A stretch of DNA of 64,000 bases from NCBI GenBank assembly GCA_023413135.1, contig JAEZQK010000060.1:1-64000 (forward strand), given 5' to 3'. This document shows positions 1 to 11,982 of this stretch, in pieces. A model generated the notes under the pieces. It was given only the letters and a program-made list of their open reading frames with translations. It did not search any database and was not told the origin of the DNA. A program made the position numbers and the translations under genes. Numbering within the stretch: position 1 is the first letter of the stretch; every line of letters begins with the position of its first letter. The stretch comes from Bacillota bacterium (GTDB lineage: Bacteria > Bacillota > Clostridia > Christensenellales > Aristaeellaceae).

Positions 1-98
1 ACGCCGCGCTTTTGCGGGCAACCCTGCAAAATGGGCGCAGTCGACTTGTTGACGACCTTTTCCCTTCCCTTGCGGATCAATTGATTGATCGTGGGCAT
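1..98 (-). CDS. rpsL: Ribosomal protein S12, N-terminal part (cut by window edge)
   Basis: The reverse strand from 98 reads MPTINQLIRKGREKVVNKST, continuing into APILQGCPQKRG, which is the invariant N-terminus of bacterial S12, the decoding-centre protein of the 30S subunit. Only about 32 codons lie in the window; the rest runs off the left edge. A good ribosome binding site (GGAGG) lies just upstream of the ATG. The gene follows ybxF by about 70 bp on the same strand, the usual start of the str operon (ybxF, rpsL, rpsG, fusA, tuf). Identity is essentially certain; completeness cannot be judged. Confidence 0.95.
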   Translation of the reverse strand, partial: MPTINQLIRKGREKVVNKSTAPILQGCPQKRG

Positions 99-168
99 GG
101 AAGCACCTCCTGGAATGATATCTATAACGCCTCCGCAACCCTCGGAAGCCTATAGGCAAAAAAATTTT

Positions 169-414
169 TCAGCGCAAAAGCCCTGCGGCGGCAGTATCCA
201 CATCGATGTGGCAGGCCTGCCCCAATTGCGCCATGGTCTTGACTACCGTAACGGGTACCCGGGCCGTCTCCGCGGCTGTGCGCACCCTGCGGTAAATGAA
301 TTCATCCGCATCCTCCGCCACAAACACACGGGTGACTTTCCCGTTCTGAAGCGCCCGCAAAAGCTGCTTGGTGCCAACCACTCGGCCGGCGGGATTTTTC
401 AGCTCCTCCAGCAT
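169..414 (-). CDS. ybxF: L7Ae-family ribosomal/K-turn protein YbxF
   Basis: This 81-residue protein belongs to the small bacterial L7Ae family (YbxF/L7Ae-like), which binds kink-turn RNA and associates with ribosomes. It shows the expected core: VGTKQLLRALQNGKVTRVFVAEDAD near the start (positions ~13-37), then a central helix and the PVTVVKTMAQLGQACHIDVD segment. The ATG at 414 is preceded by AAGGAGCGG at good spacing. It sits immediately upstream of rpsL, as in most Bacillota, but unlike the usual layout it is not behind rpoC: rpoB and rpoC lie 4 kb away on the opposite strand. A consensus promoter at 499-527 drives it. Confidence 0.88.
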   Translation of the reverse strand: MLEELKNPAGRVVGTKQLLRALQNGKVTRVFVAEDADEFIYRRVRTAAETARVPVTVVKTMAQLGQACHIDVDTAAAGLLR

Positions 415-498
415 TTTGGACCGCTCCTTATCAGGGAAGTTTCAGGCTTGTTTTTCCCAAAAAAGCATGGAAAAACATCGTCTGCGGACAACCACATA

Positions 499-527
499 AT
501 CATATCATCGTTTTCCTTTTATGTCAA
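499..527 (-). promoter_or_regulatory. Sigma-A promoter of ybxF-rpsL
   Basis: On the minus strand a perfect -35 TTGACA (522-527) is followed by a 17-nt spacer and a TATGAT -10 (499-504). It lies about 85 nt upstream of the ybxF start. It explains how ybxF-rpsL is expressed without read-through from rpoBC. Confidence 0.8.
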
Positions 528-616
528 TCCATCATTTCCAAAAGGTTGCGGCGTATTTTGCTTTCCGGCGGGAGAAACTTGTGTCAAACCCATGATTGAT
601 TCAAGGAGGTCTCCTC

Positions 617-1627
617 ATGCGCGCCCTTTGCCTGCTCCTTTCATGCCTGATGGTTATAAGCCTTATCTCATCCTGCGCCGCTACGCCGGATGCACAAGCG
701 GAACTCCTGCCCTCGGTATCACCCAAGGCGGATGCCTCGGCCAGTGCTGCTCCTGCTCAAAAGCCCGCAATGCCTTCCAAGCTTACAAAGACCGATAAAA
801 ACGGCGCACCCATTTTGCAGGTATATGTAGTAGAAGACAAAGATGTCAAGGAGATGGATCTGGAGACCTACCTTCAGGGCGTGGTCGCCGGAGAAATGAA
901 AAACGACTGGCCGCTGGAGGCGCTCCGTGCCCAGGCCATTCTTGCCCGCACCTTTGTTTTGAAGTTTACTACTGAAAAGGAAAGCAAGTATGAGGGTGCG
1001 GACGTTTCCACCGACATTGAGGAAGCCCAGGCGTACAGCGCCAAGGAGATCAACGACCGGGTGAAGCAGGCGGTGGAAAGCACCCGCGGCATGGTGCTGG
1101 CATCGGGCGGTGAGTTCCCCTACACCTGGTTCCACGCCCATTCCGGCGGCCAAACAGCTTTAGCCAAGGAAGGCCTGGCCTATGACGATGAGGAGCCGCC
1201 CTATACCCAAAGCGTACCCGGCCAGGAAAGCAATGATGCGCCCCCCGACGCAAAGGCTTGGGAAGCCTCCTTCTCCGAATCTGAATTCCTGGCAGCCTGC
1301 AAAAAGGCCGGCGGCACGCCCACCTCTGCTAAGGAAATCTCCATTTCCAAACGCGGCGAAAGCGGCCGGGCATTGACCTTGTCTGTCGGAGGTGAGGAAG
1401 TGAGCGCACCCGAGCTGCGCATCGCCCTGGACAGCACAAAAATGCGCTCCACATTCCTCACCAGTCTCGCCTATGAAGATGGAAAGGTCAAAATAGCCGG
1501 CAAGGGCTATGGCCACGGGGTAGGCATGCCCCAATGGGGCGCCTATGGCCTGGCCGAAGGCGGCATGAAAGGTGAAGAGATCGTGATGCAGTACTTCAAG
1601 GATGTACAGGTGGTACCGATGTGGTAA
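617..1627 (+). CDS. SpoIID/LytB-domain lipoprotein
   Basis: A 336-residue exported protein of the SpoIID/LytB family, whose founding member SpoIID is a lytic transglycosylase acting on peptidoglycan during engulfment. A short signal sequence ends in the lipobox LISSC, followed by a low-complexity Ala/Ser/Pro linker. The SpoIID core begins at DLETYLQGVVAGEM, where the Glu of GEM matches the family's catalytic position, continues as PLEALRAQAILARTF, and closes with the signature GYGHGVGMPQWGAYG. AAGGAGG at 603-609 selects the ATG at 617 rather than an in-frame ATG at 596. It is a single gene facing away from ybxF. It may be SpoIID itself or a vegetative LytB-like paralogue; the lipoprotein anchor and lack of sporulation neighbours leave this open. 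Confidence 0.85.
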   Translation: MRALCLLLSCLMVISLISSCAATPDAQAELLPSVSPKADASASAAPAQKPAMPSKLTKTDKNGAPILQVYVVEDKDVKEMDLETYLQGVVAGEMKNDWPLEALRAQAILARTFVLKFTTEKESKYEGADVSTDIEEAQAYSAKEINDRVKQAVESTRGMVLASGGEFPYTWFHAHSGGQTALAKEGLAYDDEEPPYTQSVPGQESNDAPPDAKAWEASFSESEFLAACKKAGGTPTSAKEISISKRGESGRALTLSVGGEEVSAPELRIALDSTKMRSTFLTSLAYEDGKVKIAGKGYGHGVGMPQWGAYGLAEGGMKGEEIVMQYFKDVQVVPMW

Positions 1628-1834
1628 ATATATTCGAGAAAATGACGTTGTCATTTTCTCGATTTTGCACTTTTTGCCTGCTCACTTCGTTCACGGCCGG
1701 CAAAAAGTGTAAGGAATGTTTGCTCCGCAAACCCCCGCCCGCCCGGCAAAGCCGGGCGATACGCTTATAATTGAAGGGGCTCTGCCCCTTCAATGCATCC
1801 CCGAAAGTATGCTCGAAATTTCCAATGTATCCCG

Positions 1835-1874
1835 ATGCTCCTGGACGAATATATCGTCAGGAGCATTTTTATTT
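1835..1874 (+). terminator. Intrinsic terminator
   Basis: The arms TGCTCCTG and CAGGAGCA, extended by ACGA/TCGT around an ATATA loop, are followed by TTTTTATTTT. With the 1634-1662 hairpin this ends transcription from the SpoIID/LytB gene. Confidence 0.7.
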
Positions 1875-1937
1875 TATGAGAGGATAACAGTCATGAAACC
1901 ATTTCTGTCAACTGAAAACGAGTGCAGGGTACCAAAA

Positions 1938-1983
1938 GGCTCCCTCCCCGAGGGAGCTGTCACCCGAAGGGTGACTGAAGGAG
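1938..1983 (+). repeat. Dispersed palindromic repeat, family A, copy 1
   Basis: Two adjacent hairpins, GGCTCCCTC/GAGGGAGC and GTCACCC/GGGTGAC, followed by TGAAGGAG. A diverged copy with the same two-hairpin plan lies at 63808-63853. Repeats of this shape are common between genes in gut Clostridia (recalled knowledge). Confidence 0.65.
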
Positions 1984-2195
1984 TAAAAGAGGACCTTTTT
2001 CTCTATACATGGAAGTTTCACAACGCTGCCAACCGAGGCAGGAGTACTCATGGAATCAAGCTTTAAAATATGATAGCAAAAAAATTTTTGCTCTTCATGC
2101 AATAAACCGGCCGCCCCGCCGTCATAAGGGTGTGGGGGGAAGCAAACGACAAGGCCCGAAGCGGCAGACTTGGGCAGCTAGGATGGTTGTAAGCC

Positions 2196-2738
2196 ATGGA
2201 AATGGACGGGAAAAGCAGGATATTCCGCTTTTTCGACGCGGAGCGCAAGCGGTTCATAGGCTTCGTAAAAAGGAAGATGACGGATATCAGCGAGATGGAC
2301 GCGGAGGACATGGTGGGGGAAGTCATGCTGGCGCTGCTAAGCCATGCGGATCCTCATAGCCATGTGGAGAACCTGGCGGCCTATGTGTACCGTGCGCTGA
2401 ACAACAAGGTCATCGACCTTGCCCGAAAGCGCCGGCGAACCGTATCACTGCAGAGCTTCCCAGACGAAGACAAGGAAACCTCCCTCCTGGAATACCTGCG
2501 CGACGGTTCCGCCGATGTATACAGCCAGGTGGAAAGAAAGGAATTCCAACAAAGGCTGGCGGAAGCCATCAGCAGCCTGGAGCCCAGGCAGCGCGCCGTC
2601 TTTGTGGCCACCGAAATGATGGGCCGCTCTTTCAAGGAACTGTCCATTCAATGGAACGAACCCGTAGGCACGCTGCTGTCGCGCAAGTGCCGCGCCGTAA
2701 AAGCGCTCAAGGCAAAGCTTCATGACCTCCATCCCTAA
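2196..2738 (+). CDS. ECF-type RNA polymerase sigma factor
   Basis: A 180-residue sigma-70 family protein with only regions 2 and 4, as in extracytoplasmic-function sigmas. Region 2 spans about 20-80 (MDAEDMVGEVMLALLSHADP, then YVYRALNNKVIDLARKRRR, the promoter-melting part). Region 4 is at about 125-175, with the HTH-like RSFKELSIQWNEPVGTLLSR followed by KALKAKL. The start has a modest TAGGATGG site upstream. A small membrane protein begins 41 bp after its stop, suggesting a two-gene unit in which that protein could act as partner or target. No classical anti-sigma zinc motif is present in the neighbour. The family call is firm; the stimulus is unknown. Confidence 0.88.
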   Translation: MEMDGKSRIFRFFDAERKRFIGFVKRKMTDISEMDAEDMVGEVMLALLSHADPHSHVENLAAYVYRALNNKVIDLARKRRRTVSLQSFPDEDKETSLLEYLRDGSADVYSQVERKEFQQRLAEAISSLEPRQRAVFVATEMMGRSFKELSIQWNEPVGTLLSRKCRAVKALKAKLHDLHP

Positions 2739-2779
2739 TCCTCCGCAACCCTGTTTGACATTTGAAAGGAGATACGCAT

Positions 2780-3202
2780 ATGAGCGAATGGAGACAAAGA
2801 TGGCACCGCGTGCCCAAGGGTGCCCGCATTATCAGCATGGTCGTGGTCGGCCTGGTCACCGCCACCATTTTGGGGCTTGTGTTTGGCATTTTCGTCAGGG
2901 AGCTTTGGAACTGGCTCATGCCGGAGCTGTTCGGCCTGAAAACCATCACCTACTGGCAGGCTTTCGGCATCGTGATCCTGGGTCACCTCATCTTCGGCGG
3001 TTCCGGCGGCGGCCACGGCGAATCAAAATCCTCCAAAAGCCACAAACATCATGATCCCTGCGGTCAGGAGGACGCTTCCAAAGAAGGCTTGAAACACTGG
3101 AAGTACTACGATGAGTGGTGGAACAGCCAAGGCAAGCAGGCCTTCACAGAATACGCCGAGAAAAAGGATCAAGGGAACAAGGAACCCGTCGAAAATCAAT
3201 AA
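2780..3202 (+). CDS. Small two-helix membrane protein linked to the ECF sigma factor
   Basis: 140 residues. Two hydrophobic segments: about 17-42 (IISMVVVGLVTATILGLVFG) and about 58-75 (TYWQAFGIVILGHLIFGG), joined by ELWNWLMPELFGLKTI. A glycine/histidine-rich stretch (GGSGGGHGE, then KSHKHHDPC) and a charged C-terminus follow. The WNWLMPxLFGLxxIxYWQAFG pattern with a GG-rich tail resembles small proteins encoded beside ECF sigma factors in many bacteria (recalled, not searched). AAGGAG at 2766-2771 picks the ATG at 2780 over an upstream in-frame TTG. The His/Cys cluster could bind metal (inference). Function unknown; a membrane regulator of the sigma factor is the simplest idea. Confidence 0.75.
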   Translation: MSEWRQRWHRVPKGARIISMVVVGLVTATILGLVFGIFVRELWNWLMPELFGLKTITYWQAFGIVILGHLIFGGSGGGHGESKSSKSHKHHDPCGQEDASKEGLKHWKYYDEWWNSQGKQAFTEYAEKKDQGNKEPVENQ

Positions 3203-3396
3203 TATTTAAATGTATTGAGAATGTCCCGGATTTCATGCAGACAATGCCTGGAAGTCTAGCGGCGCCAGGCGGCATAAACCGGGATATTTTTTATCTCAAT
3301 GTAGTTCTTCTTGTTTCATTCCGAAATAATTGCTTGAATATATAGATGAATGCTTGTAGAATAAATTGGTATTTTCAGTACAAAGGAGGTATGACC

Positions 3397-3795
3397 ATGC
3401 CTTGGACTCAAAATTTGTCGGTTGGTGTGGCAATGATTGACGATCAGCACAAAACATTGTTTGAAAAGGCTGATAAGCTCTTTGAGGCGGGCAAGAACCA
3501 TCAGGCCAAAGAATATATTGGCGAGTTGCTGATATTTTTGGAGGAATACACGAAAAAGCATTTTGCCGATGAAGAGAAATACATGCTCAGCATCAAATAT
3601 CCAGGATATAATGCTCAGAAACAGTCGCATGCCGATTTTATCCGGCAGCTTAGCAAACTCCGTAACGATTATGCTGCCTCCGGTGGAAACGTGCTTGTCG
3701 TTATCAATGCCAACCAGTTGATGCTGAATTGGCTGACTCAGCATATATCCATCATGGATAAGCAAATCGGCGAGTTTGCTAAGGCCGCCAGATAA
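3397..3795 (+). CDS. Bacteriohemerythrin
   Basis: A 132-residue single-domain hemerythrin, an oxygen-binding protein with a non-haem di-iron site in a four-helix bundle. All ligand positions are visible: His18 in IDDQH, His55 and Glu59 in KHFADEE, His78 in SHADF, and His116 and Asp121 in QHISIMD. AAAGGAGG at 3382-3389 is 7 nt from the ATG at 3397; the ATG at 3391 is too close to it. In anaerobes these proteins are thought to buffer oxygen or deliver it for detoxification. The gene stands alone between the sigma-factor pair and rpoB and ends in a strong terminator. Confidence 0.93.
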   Translation: MPWTQNLSVGVAMIDDQHKTLFEKADKLFEAGKNHQAKEYIGELLIFLEEYTKKHFADEEKYMLSIKYPGYNAQKQSHADFIRQLSKLRNDYAASGGNVLVVINANQLMLNWLTQHISIMDKQIGEFAKAAR

Positions 3796-3849
3796 CCGGC
3801 TGTCTCATAAAATTGGTAAATCAAAAAATACTGAACGCCTCTTCATCCA

Positions 3850-3884
3850 TGCGAAAAGCCGCTGAAAATCAGCGGCTTTTCGCA
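3850..3884 (+). terminator. Intrinsic terminator after bacteriohemerythrin
   Basis: A 16-bp near-perfect stem (TGCGAAAAGCCGCTGA / TCAGCGGCTTTTCGCA) with a tiny loop, 55 bp after the stop codon. The arm's own T-run could work in either direction. Confidence 0.75.
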
Positions 3885-3931
3885 TCTATTCGATCATTCT
3901 GGAGAAAGCAAAAAAAATGCAAAACCCGGCC

Positions 3932-3960
3932 TTGACAAGGTTTGGGAATCGTGATAGAAT
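3932..3960 (+). promoter_or_regulatory. Sigma-A promoter of rpoBC
   Basis: TTGACA (3932-3937), 17-nt spacer, TAGAAT (3955-3960), with TG one base before the -10 (extended -10). It leaves a leader of roughly 140 nt before rpoB. No rplJ-rplL genes precede rpoB, so this promoter is the visible source of rpoBC transcripts. Confidence 0.82.
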
Positions 3961-4109
3961 TTAAACTTGCATCAGTATCGTTACTGTGCGGAAGTATGTC
4001 CTTCCTGTGGATGTATTGTACACGGTCCCGTAAAAAAATGCAACGGGAAAATGCAAATTTCCGCTAAGACGCGATACTGGTTGGACAACATAAGGGGTGA
4101 TGGCTTTTT

Positions 4110-7100
4110 ATGGTGCACGAGGTTCAGATGGGGAAGTTGCGCAAGCGCATGAGCTTCTCCAGGATCGACGAAGTGCTGGACATGCCCGACCTGATCGAGG
4201 TTCAGAAAAACTCGTACAAGCGCTTTCTGGAGGAAGACTTGCGCGAGGTGCTGGCCGACGTATCACCGATCACCGACTATAGCGAAAACCTGGTCCTGGA
4301 ATTCGTAGATTACTCTTTGGATGATACCCCGAAGCATTCTGTAGAGCGCTGCAAGGAACGCGACCTGACGTATGCGGCGCCCTTGAAAGTATTCGTAAGG
4401 CTCAAGAACAGGGAAACGGGCGAAATCAAGGAATCCGATGTGTTCATGGGCGATTTCCCCTTGATGACCAACCACGGCACCTTCATCATTAACGGCGCGG
4501 AGCGCGTTATCGTCAGCCAATTGGTGCGCTCCCCCGGCGTATATTTCGGCGAAACCATCGACAAGGCAGGCAAGCATCTGTTCTCCGCCACCGTCATCCC
4601 CAACCGCGGCGCGTGGCTGGAATATGAAACCGACTCCAACGACGTTCTGTGGGTGCGCATCGACCGCGCCCGCAAGCTGCCCATCACGGTCATCCTGCGC
4701 GCATTGGGCTACGGCACCGACGCAGAGATCATCAGCCTTATGGGCGAAGATGAGCGGCTGATGGCCACCATTCAGCGCGGTGATAACGCCAAGTCCCAGG
4801 AGGACGGCCTGATCGAAATCTACAAGCGGCAGAAGCCCGGCGAGCCTCCCACCCAGGAGAGCGCCCGGAATCTGCTCAATTCCCTTTTCTTTGATCCCAA
4901 GCGCTACGACCTGATGCGGGTAGGCCGGTACAAGTTCAATAAAAAGCTTTCACTCGCCACGCGCATCCAGGGCCTTGTTTCCGCCGAGGACATCATCGAT
5001 CCCCAGACCGGCGAACTGTTGGTGAAAAAGGGCGATGAAATCCCCTCCGATGTGGCAAAGCAGATTCAAAACAGCGGCATCCGCCATGTGGATATCCGCC
5101 TGGACAACCGTGTCCACCGCATCATCGGCAACAATTTTGTGGACGCGGCCTGCTATCTGCCCTTCCCGCCCAAGGAGGCCGGCATCCTGGAGTTTGTGCA
5201 CCTGCCCACGCTGAAAAAGATCATGGAAAGCGTGGAGCCGGATCAACTGAAGGAAGCCATCAAGGAAAACTTACATAACCTCGTGCCCAAGCACATCCTT
5301 ACCGATGATATCGTGGCCTCCGTCAGCTACTTGCTGGGGCTGCCCTATGGCCTTGGCCATACGGATGATATCGATCATCTGGGCAACCGCCGCCTGCGTT
5401 CCGTGGGCGAACTGTTGCAAAACCAGATCCGCATCGGTTTGAGCCGCTTGGAACGTGTCGTCCGCGAGCGCATGGCCATCCAGGACGCCAACGATGTGCG
5501 CCCCGGTGAACTGATCAATATCCGCCCCGTCAGCGCCGCCATCAAGGAGTTCTTCGGCTCCTCCCAGCTGAGCCAGTTCATGGATCAGCCCAACCCCCTG
5601 GCGGAACTCACCCACAAGCGGCGTCTTTCCGCACTGGGCCCAGGTGGATTAAACCGTGACCGTGCCTCCTTCGAGGTCCGCGACGTGCACTACAGCCACT
5701 ACGCCCGCATCTGCCCCATCGAGACGCCTGAAGGTCCCAACATCGGCCTGATCGGCTCGCTGGCCACCTATGCCCGCATCAACGAATACGGGTTCATCGA
5801 GGCCCCCTACCGTAAGGTAGACAAAGCTGCCGGCAAGGTCACCGAAGAGATTGTGTACATGACCGCCGACGAGGAAGACTTCTATAAGGTCGCCCAGGCC
5901 AACGAACCTCTCCAACCCGATGGCAGCTTTGTGCGCGACCGCATCACCGTCCGCGACAAGGCGGAAATCGTGGAAGTGCCCTTGAGCCAGGTAGACTTCA
6001 TCGACGTCAGCCCCCGGCAGGTGGTTTCCGTGGCAACGGCCATGGTCCCCTTCCTGGAGAACGACGACGCCACCCGCGCCCTGATGGGCTCCAACATGCA
6101 GCGCCAGGCCGTGCCCCTGCTGGTGCCGGAAGCGCCCATCGTTGGCACCGGCATGGAATACAAGGCCGCCCATGACTCCGGCGTGGTGGTATTGGCCAGG
6201 GAAAGCGGCGTGGTGGAACGTGTTTCCGCCGACGAAATCGTCATCAAGGACAACCATGGCGAGCGCCACCGCTATCACCTGATCAAGTTTGCCCGTTCGA
6301 ACCAGGGCACCTGCATCAACCAGCGCCCTGTGGTCAAGGCCGGTGATGTGGTGGATAAAGGCGATCTTTTGGCCGACGGCCCCTCCACCGAAAAGGGTGA
6401 GATCGGCCTTGGCCGCAACGTATTGATCGGCTTTATGACATGGGAAGGCTATAACTACGAAGACGCCGTCCTCATTTCCGAGAAGTTGGTGAAGGAGGAT
6501 GTATACACCTCCATCCATATTGAGGAGTTCGAGTCCGAGGCCCGGGAAACTAAGCTTGGGCCGGAGGAAATTACAAGAGACATCCCCAGCGTTGGCGACG
6601 ACGCGGTAAAGGACCTGGATGAGTTCGGCGTTGTCCGCATCGGCGCGGAAGTGCGTTCCGGCGACATCCTGGTAGGCAAGGTCACCCCCAAGGGTGAAAC
6701 GGAACTGACGGCGGAAGAGCGCCTCCTGCGTGCCATCTTCGGCGAAAAGGCCCGGGAAGTCCGGGATACCTCACTGCGCGTGCCCCACGGCGAGGGCGGC
6801 ATCGTGGTGGATGTGAAGACCTTCACCAGGGAGAACAACGATGAATTGTCTCCCGGCGTCAACCAGATGGTCCGCGTCTATATTGCCCAGAAGCGCAAGA
6901 TCAGCGTAGGCGACAAAATGGCCGGACGCCACGGCAACAAGGGTGTTATTTCCCGCATTTTAAGGGAAGAGGATATGCCCTTCATGCCCGACGGCACACC
7001 GCTGGAGATCGTATTGAATCCTCTGGGCGTTCCCTCCCGTATGAACCTGGGCCAGGTGCTGGAAGTGCACCTTGGCCTGGCCGCCAAAGCGCTGGGCTGG

Positions 7101-7823
7101 CACATCGCCACACCCGTGTTCGACGGCGCCACCGAGGAAGAGATTGAGGAATGCCTGAAAATGGCGGGCAAGAGATCCGACGGCAAGACCACCCTCTACG
7201 ATGGCCGCACCGGCGATCCCTTTGAAAATCCCGTCACCGTGGGTTACATGTACTTCCTGAAGCTGCACCACCTGGTGGACGACAAGATGCATGCCCGTTC
7301 CACCGGTCCCTACTCCCTGGTCACCCAGCAGCCCTTGGGCGGCAAGGCCCAATTCGGCGGCCAGCGCTTTGGTGAAATGGAAGTGTGGGCACTGGAAGCT
7401 TACGGCGCCGCCAACACGCTGCAGGAGATTCTTACCGTCAAGTCCGATGACGTGGTGGGCCGCGTGAAGACCTACGAATCCATCGTCAAGGGCAACAACA
7501 TTCCTGCCCCCGGCGTACCCGAAAGCTTCAAGGTGCTTATCAAGGAACTGCAGTCCTTGGCGCTGGATATCAAGGTGCTGTCTGAAGACAAGCAAGAAAT
7601 CATCATCCGCGAGCTGGACGACGACGATCTGGAGCCGGTGGAATTGCCTGCCGGGCGGCTTGACCTGGAAAGCGATGAAGAAGGCGAACGGACGCCGCGC
7701 AGGATCGACGACAGTGAGGAAGACACCATCGACGATGACTTCTCCCTGGATGAAGAGGACCTGGAAGACTTCAATGTCGAGGATGCCCTCAGCGACATCA
7801 GCCTTGATGATGACGATCTATAA
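4110..7823 (+). CDS. rpoB: RNA polymerase beta subunit
   Basis: A 1237-residue beta subunit, forming with RpoC the catalytic cleft of RNA polymerase. The Clostridia-type N-terminus SFSRIDEVLDMPDLIEVQKN is present. The rifampicin cluster near residues 490-520 reads SSQLSQFMDQPNPL then THKRRLSALGPGG, with the Asp, His and Ser of the common resistance sites in sensitive form. PIETPEGPNIGLI and the GDKMAGRHGNKG motif near residue 930 are intact. The C-terminus is a long Asp/Glu-rich tail of about 60 residues. The ATG at 4110 has AAGGGG upstream and matches family length; another ATG at 4100 is out of frame. It is followed after about 80 bp by rpoC. The usual upstream rplKAJL genes are absent; a hemerythrin gene sits there instead. 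Confidence 0.98.
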   Translation: MVHEVQMGKLRKRMSFSRIDEVLDMPDLIEVQKNSYKRFLEEDLREVLADVSPITDYSENLVLEFVDYSLDDTPKHSVERCKERDLTYAAPLKVFVRLKNRETGEIKESDVFMGDFPLMTNHGTFIINGAERVIVSQLVRSPGVYFGETIDKAGKHLFSATVIPNRGAWLEYETDSNDVLWVRIDRARKLPITVILRALGYGTDAEIISLMGEDERLMATIQRGDNAKSQEDGLIEIYKRQKPGEPPTQESARNLLNSLFFDPKRYDLMRVGRYKFNKKLSLATRIQGLVSAEDIIDPQTGELLVKKGDEIPSDVAKQIQNSGIRHVDIRLDNRVHRIIGNNFVDAACYLPFPPKEAGILEFVHLPTLKKIMESVEPDQLKEAIKENLHNLVPKHILTDDIVASVSYLLGLPYGLGHTDDIDHLGNRRLRSVGELLQNQIRIGLSRLERVVRERMAIQDANDVRPGELINIRPVSAAIKEFFGSSQLSQFMDQPNPLAELTHKRRLSALGPGGLNRDRASFEVRDVHYSHYARICPIETPEGPNIGLIGSLATYARINEYGFIEAPYRKVDKAAGKVTEEIVYMTADEEDFYKVAQANEPLQPDGSFVRDRITVRDKAEIVEVPLSQVDFIDVSPRQVVSVATAMVPFLENDDATRALMGSNMQRQAVPLLVPEAPIVGTGMEYKAAHDSGVVVLARESGVVERVSADEIVIKDNHGERHRYHLIKFARSNQGTCINQRPVVKAGDVVDKGDLLADGPSTEKGEIGLGRNVLIGFMTWEGYNYEDAVLISEKLVKEDVYTSIHIEEFESEARETKLGPEEITRDIPSVGDDAVKDLDEFGVVRIGAEVRSGDILVGKVTPKGETELTAEERLLRAIFGEKAREVRDTSLRVPHGEGGIVVDVKTFTRENNDELSPGVNQMVRVYIAQKRKISVGDKMAGRHGNKGVISRILREEDMPFMPDGTPLEIVLNPLGVPSRMNLGQVLEVHLGLAAKALGWHIATPVFDGATEEEIEECLKMAGKRSDGKTTLYDGRTGDPFENPVTVGYMYFLKLHHLVDDKMHARSTGPYSLVTQQPLGGKAQFGGQRFGEMEVWALEAYGAANTLQEILTVKSDDVVGRVKTYESIVKGNNIPAPGVPESFKVLIKELQSLALDIKVLSEDKQEIIIRELDDDDLEPVELPAGRLDLESDEEGERTPRRIDDSEEDTIDDDFSLDEEDLEDFNVEDALSDISLDDDDL

Positions 7824-7902
7824 AAATTAGTCAGTATTGACTGCGGTCTGGAGTGTAAATCCCTTCAGGCTTCCCCTGATAGATGGAAGGGAGTGGACCC
7901 TT

Positions 7903-11466
<3,564 letters not shown>

Positions 11467-11470
11467 GATT

Positions 11471-11503
11471 TTCGCCCAAATGCTCTGCATTTGGGCGAAT
11501 TTG
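11471..11503 (+). terminator. Intrinsic terminator after rpoC
   Basis: The arms TTCGCCCAAATGC and GCATTTGGGCGAA flank a TCT loop and are followed by TTTGCT, 4 nt after the rpoC stop. It closes the rpoBC unit. Confidence 0.75.
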
Positions 11504-11528
11504 CTCCCCAGGATTATTGGAAAATTGA

Positions 11529-11688
11529 GGGGCTGTCGCATTAGTTGCATGATCGCATAATCATTCATAGAGACGGCATCCGAAGGTTCCCAAAGGGCGA
11601 TCGGAAAGCCCTTTGGTCGCATCCGCAGATGCGAAATCCTTCTCTTTGAATAACAGTATGCAGTATATGCGCTTATTGCGACAGCCCC
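11529..11688. mobile_element. MITE-like element with 12-bp terminal inverted repeats
   Basis: About 160 bp bounded by GGGGCTGTCGCA (11529-11540) and its exact complement TGCGACAGCCCC (11677-11688). Inside is a hairpin CCAAAGGGC/GCCCTTTGG (11590-11616) and no open frame of note. Ends beginning GGGGCTGTCGCA resemble transposon termini, so a non-autonomous element moved in trans is likely (inference). No clear target duplication was found. Its inner block GATCGGAAAGCCC...GGTCGCATCCGCAG recurs at 52300-52332. Confidence 0.6.
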
Positions 11689-11739
11689 CTGTAATCTAAT
11701 ATCTGGGATTAGATATGAAAGATGTATCCGGGACTGCAG

Positions 11740-11935
11740 CCGGCGAAGGTCCAGGGCTCCGGAATACCGCCCCTGCCAGTGGCTCCGTAGCCGAAGCGCC
11801 GCCTGTGGCGGGTGAAGCGAGGCGGAGGAGGCTGGCGAAACGAGCCGCAGAAGCGGTAGCGAACTGCGGCGACGATTGAGCCAGATGGGTAGCAACGCCC
11901 TGGTCGCGCCCGCAGGCGCGAAACCTCCATATACG
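11740..11935 (+). repeat. Dispersed GC-rich structured repeat, family C, copy 1
   Basis: About 195 bp made of blocks shared with two copies near 52 kb. The 33 bases at 11751-11783 (starting CCAGGGCTCCGGAATACC) are identical to 52084-52116. GGAGGAGGCTGGCGAAACG at 11824-11842 recurs at 52132-52150, and ATTGAGCCAGAT near 11875 recurs at 52291-52302. A local hairpin CGCCGCC...GGCGGGTG lies inside. It is not protein-coding in any frame that looks real. Confidence 0.65.
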
Positions 11936-11982
11936 GCCATACACTGATAATCCAGTAGAATATTGTGAAAGGTGTGTGCCTT

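Larger units (their letters stand above)
1628..2195. other. 567-bp gap with a run of hairpins and a dispersed repeat
   Basis: No convincing gene. Five inverted repeats follow each other: 1634-1662 (13-bp perfect stem, then TTTT), 1668-1709 (CACTTTTTGCC / GGCAAAAAGTG), 1741-1757 (GCCCGGC / GCCGGGC), 1770-1794 (ATTGAAGGGGC / GCCCCTTCAAT) and a terminator at 1835-1874. A palindromic repeat follows at 1938-1983. The final 100 bp lead into the sigma factor and show no good promoter. Confidence 0.6.

Noticed and set aside
11696..11944. Long minus-strand open frame with a recurring LAGAVFRSPGPS peptide, also at 52017-52325
   Set aside because: It is the translation of repeat family C; composition is Arg/Pro/Ala-rich, there is no ribosome binding site, and similarity follows the DNA repeat in other frames too.
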